Source: CAZDYP01 sp964509505
GTDB taxonomy: Bacteria > Chloroflexota > Anaerolineae > JACRMK01
Length of the DNA: 46,677 nt
Assembly: GCA_964509505.1 (NCBI GenBank)
Contig: CAZDYP010000014.1
Span: 1 to 46,677 of the forward strand
Reading direction: 5' to 3'
Each line of letters begins with the position of its first letter. Position 1 is the stretch's first letter. The notes under the pieces were generated by a model, which had not been told where the DNA came from, ran no database searches, and saw only the letters and a list, made by a program, of their open reading frames with translations. Shown piece by piece: positions 24,017 to 32,182 of this stretch. The translations under genes and the position numbers were made by a program.

Positions 24017-24802
24017 CTATCGTCCCTTCCATTGTGGTTTGCGTTTTTCGGTGAACGCTTTCGGACCTTCGACATAATCTTCTGAGGCGCGGAGTTGTTG
24101 TGAACGTGGGCGGTCATTGTCCATCGCTTCTTCGACAGGAAGCGTCAAACCTTTCAGAATGCTCTCTTTGCTGAGGCGAATGCTGACGGGCGAACACTCC
24201 AAAATCTCGTTAGCCCACCGTTCCGCCGTCGCCATCAATTGCGCCAGCGGCACGACCTCATTGACCAGACCAATGCGATACGCTTCTTGGGCGGTGATGT
24301 GTTTGCCTGTTAGGATCATGCCCATCGCCAGATTGAACGGCACGCGGCGCGTCAAGCGATGGATGCCACCCGCGCCCGCAATGAGTCCGACGCGCGGCTC
24401 TGGCAGACCAAAGCGCGCCTGGTCGGCGGCGATGATGATGTCGCAGGCGAGCGCGATCTCACAGCCACCGCCGAGCGCGTAGCCGTTGACGGCGGCGATG
24501 AGCGGTTTGTAACATTCATAGTCGCGGGTGATACCGCCGAAGGCGACAGGTCTGGTGGGCGACGCAGCGCCACGCGCGGTAGCGGCGGCTGTTGCCTTCA
24601 GGTCGTTGCCTGCTGAGAACGCTCTTTCGCCCGCGCCCGTGACGATGGCAACCCACGACTCGCTATCATTTTTGAAGTCGTTAAAAATCTCTTCGAGCTC
24701 CAGATGCGCGGCATAGTGCAGCGCGTTCATCACTTGGGGACGATTGAGCGTGACGTAAGCGATGTGTCCTTTCTTTTCGTAGATGGCGTATTGGTAAGCC
24801 AT
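24017..24802 (-). CDS. Enoyl-CoA hydratase/isomerase family protein
   Basis: This is a 261-residue crotonase-fold enzyme acting on acyl-CoA thioesters. The oxyanion-hole segment AFSAGNDLKAT (about 60-70) and VNGYALGGGCEIALACDII (about 105) are present. Both catalytic glutamates of true hydratases are kept: the Glu of GGGCE and the Glu of FGLPEP, 20 residues apart. Hydration of an enoyl-CoA is therefore likely. It lies in the same orientation as the acyl-CoA ligase upstream, which suggests a shared degradation route for a fatty or cyclic acid, an inference. Confidence 0.9.
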   Translation of the reverse strand: MAYQYAIYEKKGHIAYVTLNRPQVMNALHYAAHLELEEIFNDFKNDSESWVAIVTGAGERAFSAGNDLKATAAATARGAASPTRPVAFGGITRDYECYKPLIAAVNGYALGGGCEIALACDIIIAADQARFGLPEPRVGLIAGAGGIHRLTRRVPFNLAMGMILTGKHITAQEAYRIGLVNEVVPLAQLMATAERWANEILECSPVSIRLSKESILKGLTLPVEEAMDNDRPRSQQLRASEDYVEGPKAFTEKRKPQWKGR

Positions 24803-24829
24803 GTGCTTATGCTCTCCAAAAGATCTTCA

Positions 24830-24905
24830 ACCACTAAGCCATCAAGTCACGAAGGACACAATGTTTTCTTGTGACGCTTGGCGGCTTGGCGACTTGGTGG
24901 TGACA
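24830..24905. repeat. AAGCCATCAAG-word inverted repeat
   Basis: CACTAAGCCATCAAGTCAC on the left pairs imperfectly with GTGACGCTTGGCGGCTTGG and following words on the right. It fills the spacer between the acyl-CoA ligase stop and the enoyl-CoA hydratase start. Confidence 0.6.
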
Positions 24906-24910
24906 AAAAT

Positions 24911-26461
24911 TTAGGTGTGTTGCGCCTCACGCGCGATGGCGTCTTTCGCAACGATGATGCCATGCCAGTTGCCATTCGCGCGCTCTGCAATCAAGCCGGT
25001 GCGTCGCACTTTGCCCGCTTGGTCGCGCGGCGATTCGGTCATGAACTCATACGACTTCGGCGCTTTGTATGATGCGATGCGCGCGCGGCAATGTTGATCG
25101 AGCTCCATGATGGTGGGTGGATGGTTGGGGTCGCGCAGTTGGATGATGGCGTGCACTGTCTTGCCCCATTCGTCATCGGGTAAGCCGATCACCGCCACAT
25201 CGCCTACGTTAGGATGCTCCGTCAATGCCGCTTCGACTTCGGCGGGATAGATGTTCGCGCCGCCAGAGATAATCAAGTCCACGCGACGGTCGGCAAGATA
25301 GAGATAACCTTCCTCGTCCACCCAGCCCATGTCGCCTACACTTGTGAAGCCATCGGGCGTCGTCTTCGCGGGTGGCGAACCGAGGTAGTAATACGTCGGT
25401 TGCCGGTGATGACGACGCATAAAAATTTCGCCAACCTGTCCTGTGGGCAAATCGTTACCGTTTTCGTCGAGGATACGCAAATCACATTGCATGGGCTTGC
25501 CCACGCTGCCCGGATGCTTGAGCCATTCGCTGCCTGTGATTTGCGTATGCCCCACATTCTCTGTTGCGCCGAAGCCTTCGTGCAGTTGGTCGCCGCCGAT
25601 GAGCTCGATCCACGCGCGACGCAACCACGGCGGGCAAGGCGCAGCGGTGTGCAGAATGCCCTGAACGCTGGAGAAGTCACGTTGATAGACGTTTGGTTCG
25701 CGGATGATGCGTTGCATCATCGTCGGCGCGAGGAAGCCGAAATTTACGCGATACTGTTCAATGAGGTCAATCGCCCGCGCCGCGTCGAATTTTTCCATGA
25801 GGATGAGTGTGTGGTCTTGCATGAGTCCGTGATGTCCCCAACTGAACGGCGAGTTATGATAGAGTGGACCCGCGACGAGTTGTACCTGTTTGGCGCGCAA
25901 GCCTGAGCGTCCAAACTCCCAATCGGCGAGTGGCACGACGACCAGCGGGTTGGGGTCAACGATGATCTTCGAGCGTCCCGTCGAGCCGCCCGAACCAATG
26001 GACTTGCCGGGGTGCGGGATGCGGTCAGGATGAGGCGCGTCAGAGTAACTGTTAGCCTGATGCAAGTCTTGTAATGAGAGCGTTGGATATGAGACCTCTT
26101 GCCATTCGCTCACGACAAGGGTTGGCTTGCCGAGTTCGAGCATCTGATCGCGCTCACGATTCGGCAGATTGGCGCGCATGGGCAACACGAGCGCACCCAA
26201 CTTCCATGCGGCGTACGTCGCCAGATAATGCTCAGGGCAATTCGGCAAGCCGACGACGACCAATGATTGCTCGTTGACATGATGCTCTGCAAACAAGCGC
26301 GCGATACGATTCGACGCGAGGTCGAGTTCACGATACGTGACGGTGCGATGCGCGCCTTCGATAGGCACGAAGATGAGCGCGGGCTTATCGGGATGCTCTG
26401 CCGCGAGCATGGAAAGACGGCGACCATAGGAGATTTTTTCTTGGGTAGGGGTAGCCATCAT
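24911..26461 (-). CDS. AMP-dependent acyl-CoA ligase, bile-acid-CoA ligase-like
   Basis: This enzyme of the ANL superfamily activates a carboxylic acid with ATP to its CoA thioester. The phosphate-binding loop is SIGSGGSTGRSKII, the GGSTGR variant seen in bile acid-CoA ligase-like proteins. GFGATENVGHTQ (adenine site), TSVGDMGWVDEEGYLYLADR (A8 region) and the catalytic Lys in DQAGKVRR near the end are all present. Length (516 aa) is normal. The ATG at 26461 overlaps the stop of a 26-codon upstream frame. The enoyl-CoA hydratase lies downstream, so the substrate is probably catabolised further. Confidence 0.9.
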   Translation of the reverse strand: MMATPTQEKISYGRRLSMLAAEHPDKPALIFVPIEGAHRTVTYRELDLASNRIARLFAEHHVNEQSLVVVGLPNCPEHYLATYAAWKLGALVLPMRANLPNRERDQMLELGKPTLVVSEWQEVSYPTLSLQDLHQANSYSDAPHPDRIPHPGKSIGSGGSTGRSKIIVDPNPLVVVPLADWEFGRSGLRAKQVQLVAGPLYHNSPFSWGHHGLMQDHTLILMEKFDAARAIDLIEQYRVNFGFLAPTMMQRIIREPNVYQRDFSSVQGILHTAAPCPPWLRRAWIELIGGDQLHEGFGATENVGHTQITGSEWLKHPGSVGKPMQCDLRILDENGNDLPTGQVGEIFMRRHHRQPTYYYLGSPPAKTTPDGFTSVGDMGWVDEEGYLYLADRRVDLIISGGANIYPAEVEAALTEHPNVGDVAVIGLPDDEWGKTVHAIIQLRDPNHPPTIMELDQHCRARIASYKAPKSYEFMTESPRDQAGKVRRTGLIAERANGNWHGIIVAKDAIAREAQHT

Positions 26462-26541
26462 CAAACCTCACGCACCGCGCTAAACAACCGCCATTCTCCC
26501 GGCACATCGCCGCTCTTGGCATATTTGGTTTCGGAGGGCAT
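26461..26541 (-). CDS. 26-codon upstream frame coupled to the acyl-CoA ligase
   Basis: This small frame begins with ATG 8 bases after GGAG (GGAGACCCT) and ends in TGATG, so its stop overlaps the ligase start. It encodes MPSETKYAKSGDV and 13 further residues. It could be a leader peptide that couples translation, or the remnant of a longer protein that starts with the same KYAKSGDV pattern. Too short to be sure. Confidence 0.4.
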   Translation of the reverse strand: MPSETKYAKSGDVPGEWRLFSAVREV

Positions 26542-26572
26542 AGGGTCTCCTTGCCGGTTCACGCATCAACAG

Positions 26573-26839
26573 TCAAGCCACAGACATTTCTTGCAATTTC
26601 GCTTGCACCAACAGGTTGAGCATCGTTTCAGGCGACACACCCCGTTGCTGCGCGATTTCCATTATTTTCACCGACAAGACTTGATCAACTGCGTAGTAAA
26701 TCGTTTGCGATTGCAAGTCAACCTCGAACTCGGCAGGCGCAGTTTGTTCCCAGAAATCCGTCAAATCGTGTGTGTCCCAAAACTCGCCTATGGCTTGGTA
26801 AGACTGCGCTTGTGAGATTGTGCTTTTATTTTCGCTCAT
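26573..26839 (-). CDS. CopG/BrnA-like antitoxin
   Basis: The 88-residue protein has an N-terminal acidic segment (EFWDTHDLTDFWEQ) typical of CopG-type antitoxins of BrnTA systems. A ribbon-helix-helix DNA-binding region follows at the C-terminus (VLSVKIMEIAQQRGVSPETMLNLL). It should neutralise the partner toxin and repress the operon. Its ATG lies inside the end of the toxin frame (TATGAGCGAAAATAA), a classic overlap. The frame is intact although the toxin upstream has a stop codon. Confidence 0.82.
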   Translation of the reverse strand: MSENKSTISQAQSYQAIGEFWDTHDLTDFWEQTAPAEFEVDLQSQTIYYAVDQVLSVKIMEIAQQRGVSPETMLNLLVQAKLQEMSVA

Positions 26840-27110
26840 AGGTTTTCCTTTCCGCTTGCGACATGTCGCGCGCAGAAATAATCAAGGCGCAATGGTCTTG
26901 CTTGTGCACGAAGTAGATGATCAGATATCACCCTGCTTCGGTTTGCCCAAAGGCGGCGTACACATTTTCAGTAGGACGATACCCCTTTTCAACGAAGCGG
27001 AACCATGGCTGATTGCCCAAAACTTCCGCAATCTCAATCGGCTTGATGGCGTGCTTCGTTTCCAATTTTTCAACGATGTCTTCCAGCCAAATGATGCCCG
27101 TGATTTTCAC
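26826..27110 (-). pseudogene. BrnT-family toxin with an in-frame TGA
   Basis: The GTG at 27110 follows GAGG (5-base spacing) and a frame of 94 codons runs to TAA at 26826. It is broken only by a TGA at 26928-26930 after FGQTEAG. The sequence resumes in the same frame as YLIIYFVHKQDHCALIISARDMSQ (key parts YLIIYF, LIISARDM), the conserved C-terminal half of BrnT ribonuclease toxins. Arg is expected at the stop, so one CGA-to-TGA change explains it. The truncated product (60 aa) would lack the ISAR core. A TATAAT lies upstream at 27149-27154 with no good -35. Confidence 0.8.
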
Positions 27111-27161
27111 TTATGCCTCTATGCTATCACTGATTTTTCATTGCGTGAATTATATCACGTC

Positions 27162-28814
27162 TCATGCCCTCATCATCGGCACCTTTATCCCCCGCTCCTT
27201 CGCAAACGCAATTGCCTCTGGATACCCTGCATCCACATGCCGCGCGACACCCATGCCAGGATCTGTCGTCAGCACGCGCTCCAAGCGTCGCGCCGCTTCG
27301 GGCGTGCCATCGGCGACGATGACTTGCCCCGCGTGAATGCTGTAGCCGATGCCAACGCCACCGCCGTGATGAATGGACACCCATGTCGCGCCGCCCACTG
27401 CGTTGATGAGCGCGTTGAGCAGGGGCCAATCGGCAATCGCATCCGACCCATCGCGCATCGCTTCCGTCTCGCGGTTCGGGCTGGCGACGGAGCCGCTGTC
27501 GAGGTGGTCACGCCCAATTACGATGGGCGCTTTCACCTCGCCTTTTGCGACCATGTCGTTGAACTTCAACCCCGCCAACGCGCGCTCGCCATAGCCCAGC
27601 CAACAGATGCGCGCAGGCAATCCCTGAAACTCAATTTTCGCTTGCGCCATCGTCAGCCAACGACGCAAGTGTTCATTGTCTGGAAAGAGCTGCCGGATGG
27701 CGCGGTCCGTGACATAGATGTCTTGCGGATCGCCCGAGAGCGCGACCCAACGGAAGGGCCCCTTGCCCTCACAGAACAACGGGCGAATGTACGCAGGCAC
27801 GAAGCCCGGATAATCGAACGCATTCGTCACACCTGCATCGTACGCGCGCTGCCGCAAGTTGTTGCCGTAGTCGAAGACGACGCTGCCCTTTGCCTTCCAT
27901 GCCAACATCGTCCGCACATGCGCCGCCATCGAGTCCATCGCGCGTTGCTTGTATGTGTTGGGGTCACGCTGACGCAGCTCGGTTGCTTCTGCGAGCGTCA
28001 TGCCCGCGGGGATGTAGCCATATAACACATCATGCGCCGAAGTCTGATCGGTCACGACATCAGGCACAACCTTGCGCGCCTCCAATTCAGGTAGAATCTC
28101 TGCTGCATTGCCAATCAACCCCACCGACCACGCCTCTTTCGCTTTTCGTCTTTCTTCCACCCACGTCATCGCCTCTTCAAGATTATCGGTGATGGCATCC
28201 ACTTGTCGCAACGCATGACGCCGTTCCGCACGCCACCGATCCACCTCGACGATGAGACCGACGCCCTCGTTCAATGTGATAGCGAGCGGCTGCGCGCCGC
28301 CCATCTCGCCGAGTCCCGCCGTGACGACGAGCTTGCCCTTGAGACTGCCCCAACCGTTTTGTCGCGCGAGCGCGCCAAACGTCTCATACGTGCCTTGCAG
28401 AATCCCCTGTGTGCCGATGTAAATCCAACTGCCCGCCGTCATCTGCCCATACATGATGAGACCTTCGCGCTCCCAGCGATCAAAGTTCTCTTGCGTCGCC
28501 CACTTGGGGACAATGTTGCTGTTGGCGAGCAACACGCGCGGCGCGTCGGTGTGTGTGCGAAAGACGGCGACGGGCTTGCCCGATTGCACCAACAAGGTTT
28601 CATCAGGTTCGAGCTGGCGGAGCGATTCGAGAATCGCAGCGAAGCATTCCCAGTTGCGCGCCGCCTTGCCGCGTCCGCCATAGACGATGAGGTTATCGGG
28701 ATCGAAGGCGACTTGTGGATCGAGATTGTTTTGAATCATGCGGTACGCCGCTTCGATTTGCCAATTTTTGCATGTGAGTTGTGTGCCGCGGGGGGCTTGG
28801 GTTTTGCCAGTCAT
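27162..28814 (-). CDS. hutU: Urocanate hydratase (urocanase)
   Basis: Urocanase converts urocanate to imidazolone propionate, the second step of histidine degradation, using tightly bound NAD as an electrophile. Family motifs are YGGRGKAARNWECF (about 43-57), the NAD-binding VVTAGLGEMGGAQPLA (about 165), GLPARICWLGYGER with the catalytic Cys, and the C-terminal HHGGGVGIGYSIHAG. Length (550 aa) is normal. No hutH, hutI or hutG is visible in the window, so the other steps must be elsewhere or histidine use is incomplete. Confidence 0.96.
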   Translation of the reverse strand: MTGKTQAPRGTQLTCKNWQIEAAYRMIQNNLDPQVAFDPDNLIVYGGRGKAARNWECFAAILESLRQLEPDETLLVQSGKPVAVFRTHTDAPRVLLANSNIVPKWATQENFDRWEREGLIMYGQMTAGSWIYIGTQGILQGTYETFGALARQNGWGSLKGKLVVTAGLGEMGGAQPLAITLNEGVGLIVEVDRWRAERRHALRQVDAITDNLEEAMTWVEERRKAKEAWSVGLIGNAAEILPELEARKVVPDVVTDQTSAHDVLYGYIPAGMTLAEATELRQRDPNTYKQRAMDSMAAHVRTMLAWKAKGSVVFDYGNNLRQRAYDAGVTNAFDYPGFVPAYIRPLFCEGKGPFRWVALSGDPQDIYVTDRAIRQLFPDNEHLRRWLTMAQAKIEFQGLPARICWLGYGERALAGLKFNDMVAKGEVKAPIVIGRDHLDSGSVASPNRETEAMRDGSDAIADWPLLNALINAVGGATWVSIHHGGGVGIGYSIHAGQVIVADGTPEAARRLERVLTTDPGMGVARHVDAGYPEAIAFAKERGIKVPMMRA

Positions 28815-28930
28815 CTTTCACCTCAGATTAGAAACTCCATCGGAGATTTGCTGACGCGAGTAAACTTCACCGATTTTGAATGATTGGGTTGAGATAGTTG
28901 TTCATCTCCTGTTATGTGAATGGATTGTCA

Positions 28931-28959
28931 TTGACGCTCATCACCACGCATGTTACAAT
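28931..28959 (+). promoter_or_regulatory. Sigma70-type promoter of the DUF104/PIN toxin-antitoxin operon
   Basis: The -35 is TTGACG (28931-28936), the spacer is 17 bases and the -10 is TACAAT (28954-28959). The ATG at 28987 follows with AGGAGG 6 bases before it. Confidence 0.7.
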
Positions 28960-28986
28960 CGTCTCACCTTCAACAGGAGGCGTACT

Positions 28987-29283
28987 ATGAGCGAAACCGT
29001 GACCGCGATTTACGAGCAAGGCGTGCTGCGCCCACTCACGCCGTTGGATTTGCCTGAACATGAGGAAGTGCAAATTCAGATTATTACGCCACGTCCCCAT
29101 ACGAAAACTACGGAAAAACAACGTGCGCGCCAAGTGTTGTTAGCTGCAGGTGTGATTCGACCACATCCAACCATCAAACAGGAGCAACCCATTTCGGAAA
29201 GTCGGCTAGCCAGTGCAGCTAGGTCATTGGCTAAAGCAGGTCCTCTTTCTGATGTCATCATCACCGAAAGAGACGAGCGATGA
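28987..29283 (+). CDS. DUF104 (AF2212-like) antitoxin
   Basis: This 98-residue protein begins with the DUF104 pattern AIYEQGVLRPLTPLDLPEHEEVQIQI (key parts: AIYE-GVLRPL, LPE-EEV-I), a short AbrB-like beta domain that marks antitoxins paired with PIN toxins. The C-terminal half is variable and charged and probably wraps the toxin. The ATG at 28987 follows AGGAGG at 6 bases; the longer frame from 28876 crosses the promoter. Its stop overlaps the toxin start by ATGA. Confidence 0.85.
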   Translation: MSETVTAIYEQGVLRPLTPLDLPEHEEVQIQIITPRPHTKTTEKQRARQVLLAAGVIRPHPTIKQEQPISESRLASAARSLAKAGPLSDVIITERDER

Positions 29284-29632
29284 CCACATATTACCTCGAC
29301 ACCAATGCGCTCATCAAACGCTATGTGCAAGAAACGGGCACAGACTGGATAAAGTCGCTGATGGCACCAGACGCGAGCAACATGCTCATTGCGCCACAGA
29401 CTATGAGTTTGCCGAATTGAATGAGGCTGTCATCCATCTCGCGCGTGCTTTGCTCGACCGTCATCCTTTGCGTGCTTACGATGCCGTGCAATTGGCTTCG
29501 GCTATTAGGTCAAATCAAGTGTTGCTTGATGAGGGCTTGCCCTCATTAGTTTTTTTGTCGGCAGATAACCGCTTAATATCTGTCACCATGGCTGAATCGC
29601 TTAGTACCGATAACCCCAACTTACATCCATAG
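29280..29632 (+). pseudogene. PIN-domain (VapC-like) toxin, internally deleted and frameshifted
   Basis: The ATG at 29280 begins MTTYYLDTNALIKRYVQETG, the classic PIN start with the first catalytic Asp in LDTN. Translation ends at a TGA near 29421 after IAPQ. The remaining C-terminal half is in another frame (about 29399-29632), with HPLRAYDAVQLASA (catalytic Asp) and FLSADNRLI, ending TDNPNLHP. Compared with the usual length of about 140-150, roughly 40 residues are missing from the middle at the junction near 29399. A deletion that shifted the frame explains it. The DUF104 antitoxin upstream is intact. Confidence 0.85.
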
Positions 29633-29671
29633 CTGTCTCTTTCTCTTGAATCTTCAAGCATCATAAAAACC

Positions 29672-29712
29672 AAATCCTCTCAAAGGATTATAACCCCATG
29701 AGAGGATTTTTT
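29672..29712 (+). terminator. Factor-independent terminator after the toxin-antitoxin operon
   Basis: AAATCCTCTCA (29672-29682) and TGAGAGGATTT (29699-29709) pair perfectly and a T-run follows to 29712. It is 40 bases after the toxin remnant's stop. Confidence 0.85.
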
Positions 29713-29781
29713 GATTTCAACCCATATTGCTTGCTCTTGGCTATCTGCTATCCGCCATTTGCCATCCGCCACGTTACGTGC

Positions 29782-30507
29782 CTATCCGCCCAGATACATC
29801 TTGCGCACGCGCTCATCGTTCAGCAACGCTTGCCCTGCGCCTTCGTACTTGTTGCGCCCCAGCTCCAACACATACGCGCGATGCGCGATCTCCAACGCGC
29901 GCGCGGCATTCTGCTCGACGATGGCGAGCGTCAGCCCTTGCGCTTTGAGCAGCAGCAATTGCTCGAACACCATATCCACGAACTTCGGCGCGAGACCGAG
30001 CGACGGCTCGTCGAGCAACATCATCTGCGGATTGGTCATCAACGCGCGCCCAATCGAGAGCATCTGTTGTTCGCCGCCGCTCATGGTGCCGGCCAATTGG
30101 TTGCGCCGTTCTGCCAAGCGCGGAAACAACTCCAAGATACGCGCGAGGGTTTGCGCGCGCGTTGGCGCGTCACGCACGGTGAACGCGCCCATCTCCAGAT
30201 TTTCGAGCACGGTCATGCGCGGAAAGACGATGCGCCCTTGCGGTACGTACGCCAGTCCGAGTGTGACGAGCTGATCGGTGCTGGCGCGCGTGATGTCGCG
30301 CGCGTTGAATGTGACGCATCCCTGCGAGGGTTTGAGGAAGCCCATGATCGTTTTCAACACGGTGGATTTGCCTGCGCCGTTCGGACCGATGATTGCCACG
30401 ACTTCGCCCGCGTTGACGCGCAACGAGACGCCTTGCAACACGTCGAACTTGCCATAGCCGACGGAGATGCCGTCAAAGTTCAAGAGAGCATGGTCGGCGT
30501 CGGTCAC
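29782..30507 (-). CDS. livF: Branched-chain amino acid ABC transporter ATP-binding protein LivF
   Basis: This is one of two ATPases of a LIV-type importer. The GTG at 30507 is the real start (AGGGA upstream), overlapping the livG stop; the longer open frame runs back inside livG. Walker A GPNGAGKST, the signature TMSGGEQQMLSIGRALM and Walker B MLLDEPSLGLAP are present, and the short C-terminus typical of LivF ends RVRKMYLGG. Length (241 aa) is normal. It is the last gene of livKHMGF. Such systems also import amides, urea or aromatic acids, so the substrate is not fixed by sequence. Confidence 0.92.
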   Translation of the reverse strand: MTDADHALLNFDGISVGYGKFDVLQGVSLRVNAGEVVAIIGPNGAGKSTVLKTIMGFLKPSQGCVTFNARDITRASTDQLVTLGLAYVPQGRIVFPRMTVLENLEMGAFTVRDAPTRAQTLARILELFPRLAERRNQLAGTMSGGEQQMLSIGRALMTNPQMMLLDEPSLGLAPKFVDMVFEQLLLLKAQGLTLAIVEQNAARALEIAHRAYVLELGRNKYEGAGQALLNDERVRKMYLGG

Positions 30508-31232
30508 TTTGTTCCCTCGTTTCTCCGTCCAAAATACGCCTCCAACACGCGCTCGTTGTTCTGCACCACAGCGGGCGCGCCTTCGGCGATTTTCTCGCCC
30601 ATGTCGAGGACGATGATTTTCTCGCACAGCGACATGATAATCGTCATCGCATGGTCAATGATGAAGAACGTCTTGCCCTCGCCTTGCAATTGGCGAATGA
30701 GCGCGACCAGCTGCTGCTGCATCGTCGGATTGACGCCTGCGAAAGGTTCGTCCAACATGATGAGCGATGGGTTGAGCATGAGGACGCGCGCAAACTCCAA
30801 CAACTTTTGCTGACCGTACGACGTATCGGCGGCGAATTTCTCGCGCAAGTCCCACAGCTTCACCAAACGCAACAATGCCTCCGCGCGCGCGCGCGTTTGC
30901 GCCGACGAGCGCCCACGCGCGACGACGAGCATGTTCTCCCACAACGTCAGTTGCCCGAAGACGCGCGAAATCTGAAAGGTGCGCCCCACACCTGCTTGCG
31001 CGATGCGATGCGAGGGCCAGCGTGTGATGTCCGTCCCAGCGAAATACACGGCGCCGCCGTCTGCATTCAACACGCGCGTAATCAGGTTGAACGCCGTCGT
31101 CTTACCCGACCCATTCGGTCCAATGAGCGCAGTAATGGAACCCGAGGTCACCTCAAACGAAGGTTCATTGACGGCGGTGAGTCCGCCAAAATTTTTCTTG
31201 AGTTTGACGATGCGGAGAATAGCAGTGGACAT
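30504..31232 (-). CDS. livG: Branched-chain amino acid ABC transporter ATP-binding protein LivG
   Basis: This is the second ATPase of the importer. It has Walker A GPNGSGKTT, a long loop before the signature (typical of LivG), signature SYGQQKLLEFARVL in place of LSGGQ, Walker B IMLDEPFAGVNP and the switch His in IDHAM. The C-terminal VLEAYFG motif is the family end. Length (242 aa) is normal. The ATG at 31232 lies 11 bases after livM, and its stop overlaps the livF start. Confidence 0.93.
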   Translation of the reverse strand: MSTAILRIVKLKKNFGGLTAVNEPSFEVTSGSITALIGPNGSGKTTAFNLITRVLNADGGAVYFAGTDITRWPSHRIAQAGVGRTFQISRVFGQLTLWENMLVVARGRSSAQTRARAEALLRLVKLWDLREKFAADTSYGQQKLLEFARVLMLNPSLIMLDEPFAGVNPTMQQQLVALIRQLQGEGKTFFIIDHAMTIIMSLCEKIIVLDMGEKIAEGAPAVVQNNERVLEAYFGRRNEGTK

Positions 31233-31243
31233 GGTTTATGGCG

Positions 31244-32173
31244 CTACGCCCCTCGTCCCTGTGCGAGCCCGCGTGTTTTCATCACACTGATGATGCCACC
31301 CGGCAAGGCGAGGACAATGAGAATGATGAGGGTGCCATACGCGGCCTGATGAAATTCGGGCAAGCGCGCCCAAAACAGTTCGGAGAGGATATTGAGCAGC
31401 ACGCCGCCGATGATCGGACCCGTGACGGTGCCAATGCCGCCGAACATCGTCATGATGACCATGCCGACGGACAGAATCGAGCGAAACACCGAGTTTGGAT
31501 CAATGTAACTGAGCGACCACGCATAGAAGCCGCCGACGAGTCCGGGGAAGAACGCGCTGAGAGCAAACGCCGTGACCTTGTGCGTCGTCGTGTTAATGCC
31601 CATGACGGATGCTGCTTGCTCGTCTTCGCGGATGGCCAGCAGACGCAACCCAAAGGGTGAGGTGATGAGCTTGTATGACAAGCCGATGACCACAAGCATC
31701 GTTGCGCCCATCGCGTAGTAGATGTCGTTGATGGCAAGGACGGGCGGCAAGTTCAAGCCTGAACCGCCCTTCGTCACCTCGACCCAGCTCGCCGCGACAA
31801 TCTCGAAAGCGGCGGCGAGCCCCAGCATCGAGATGGCAAAATACGGTCCGCGCAATCGCAACAAGATGAACCCCAAAGGCAGCGAAACGAGCGTCGCCAA
31901 CAACGCGCCAAGCAACGACGCCAGCAGCCAATGCAGCTTCCAATGGATGATGGCGAGCGCCGCCGTGTATGCGCCCAAGCCAAAGAACGCCGAATGCCCA
32001 AACGACACGTAGCCCGTGTAACCTGAGATGATGTTCCAACTCGATGCCAGCGAGACGTACATGAACGTCAGCATGAAAAAGCGCACATAGTATGCAGAGG
32101 CGAAAAACGGCAGCGCGGCAAATACAAGCAGCAATAGCACGAGGCTAAGGTGAACGAGACGTTGACGAGACAT
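31244..32173 (-). CDS. livM: Branched-chain amino acid ABC transporter permease LivM
   Basis: This membrane subunit has 309 residues and about eight helices. Family blocks are NIISGYTGYVSFGHSAFFGLGAY near the N-terminus (key GY-SFGHSAF-G-GAY), LRGPYFAISMLGLA and the EAA-like cytoplasmic loop LLAIREDEQAASVMGINTTTHK. It pairs with LivH to form the channel. The start is 9 bases downstream of livH's stop. Confidence 0.93.
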   Translation of the reverse strand: MSRQRLVHLSLVLLLLVFAALPFFASAYYVRFFMLTFMYVSLASSWNIISGYTGYVSFGHSAFFGLGAYTAALAIIHWKLHWLLASLLGALLATLVSLPLGFILLRLRGPYFAISMLGLAAAFEIVAASWVEVTKGGSGLNLPPVLAINDIYYAMGATMLVVIGLSYKLITSPFGLRLLAIREDEQAASVMGINTTTHKVTAFALSAFFPGLVGGFYAWSLSYIDPNSVFRSILSVGMVIMTMFGGIGTVTGPIIGGVLLNILSELFWARLPEFHQAAYGTLIILIVLALPGGIISVMKTRGLAQGRGA

Positions 32174-32182
32174 GTGGTTACT

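Noticed and set aside
26928..26930. TGA in the BrnT-like gene as selenocysteine
   Set aside because: The expected residue is Arg, no SECIS-like hairpin is evident after it, and the family has no selenoprotein members that I know of.
26820..28025. Plus-strand frame of about 400 codons
   Set aside because: It is antisense to urocanase and the toxin gene, which carry clear family motifs. The plus-strand translation shows only arginine/histidine-rich shadow sequence.
29698..30813. Plus-strand frame of about 371 codons
   Set aside because: It is antisense to livF and livG. The ABC motifs on the minus strand are decisive.
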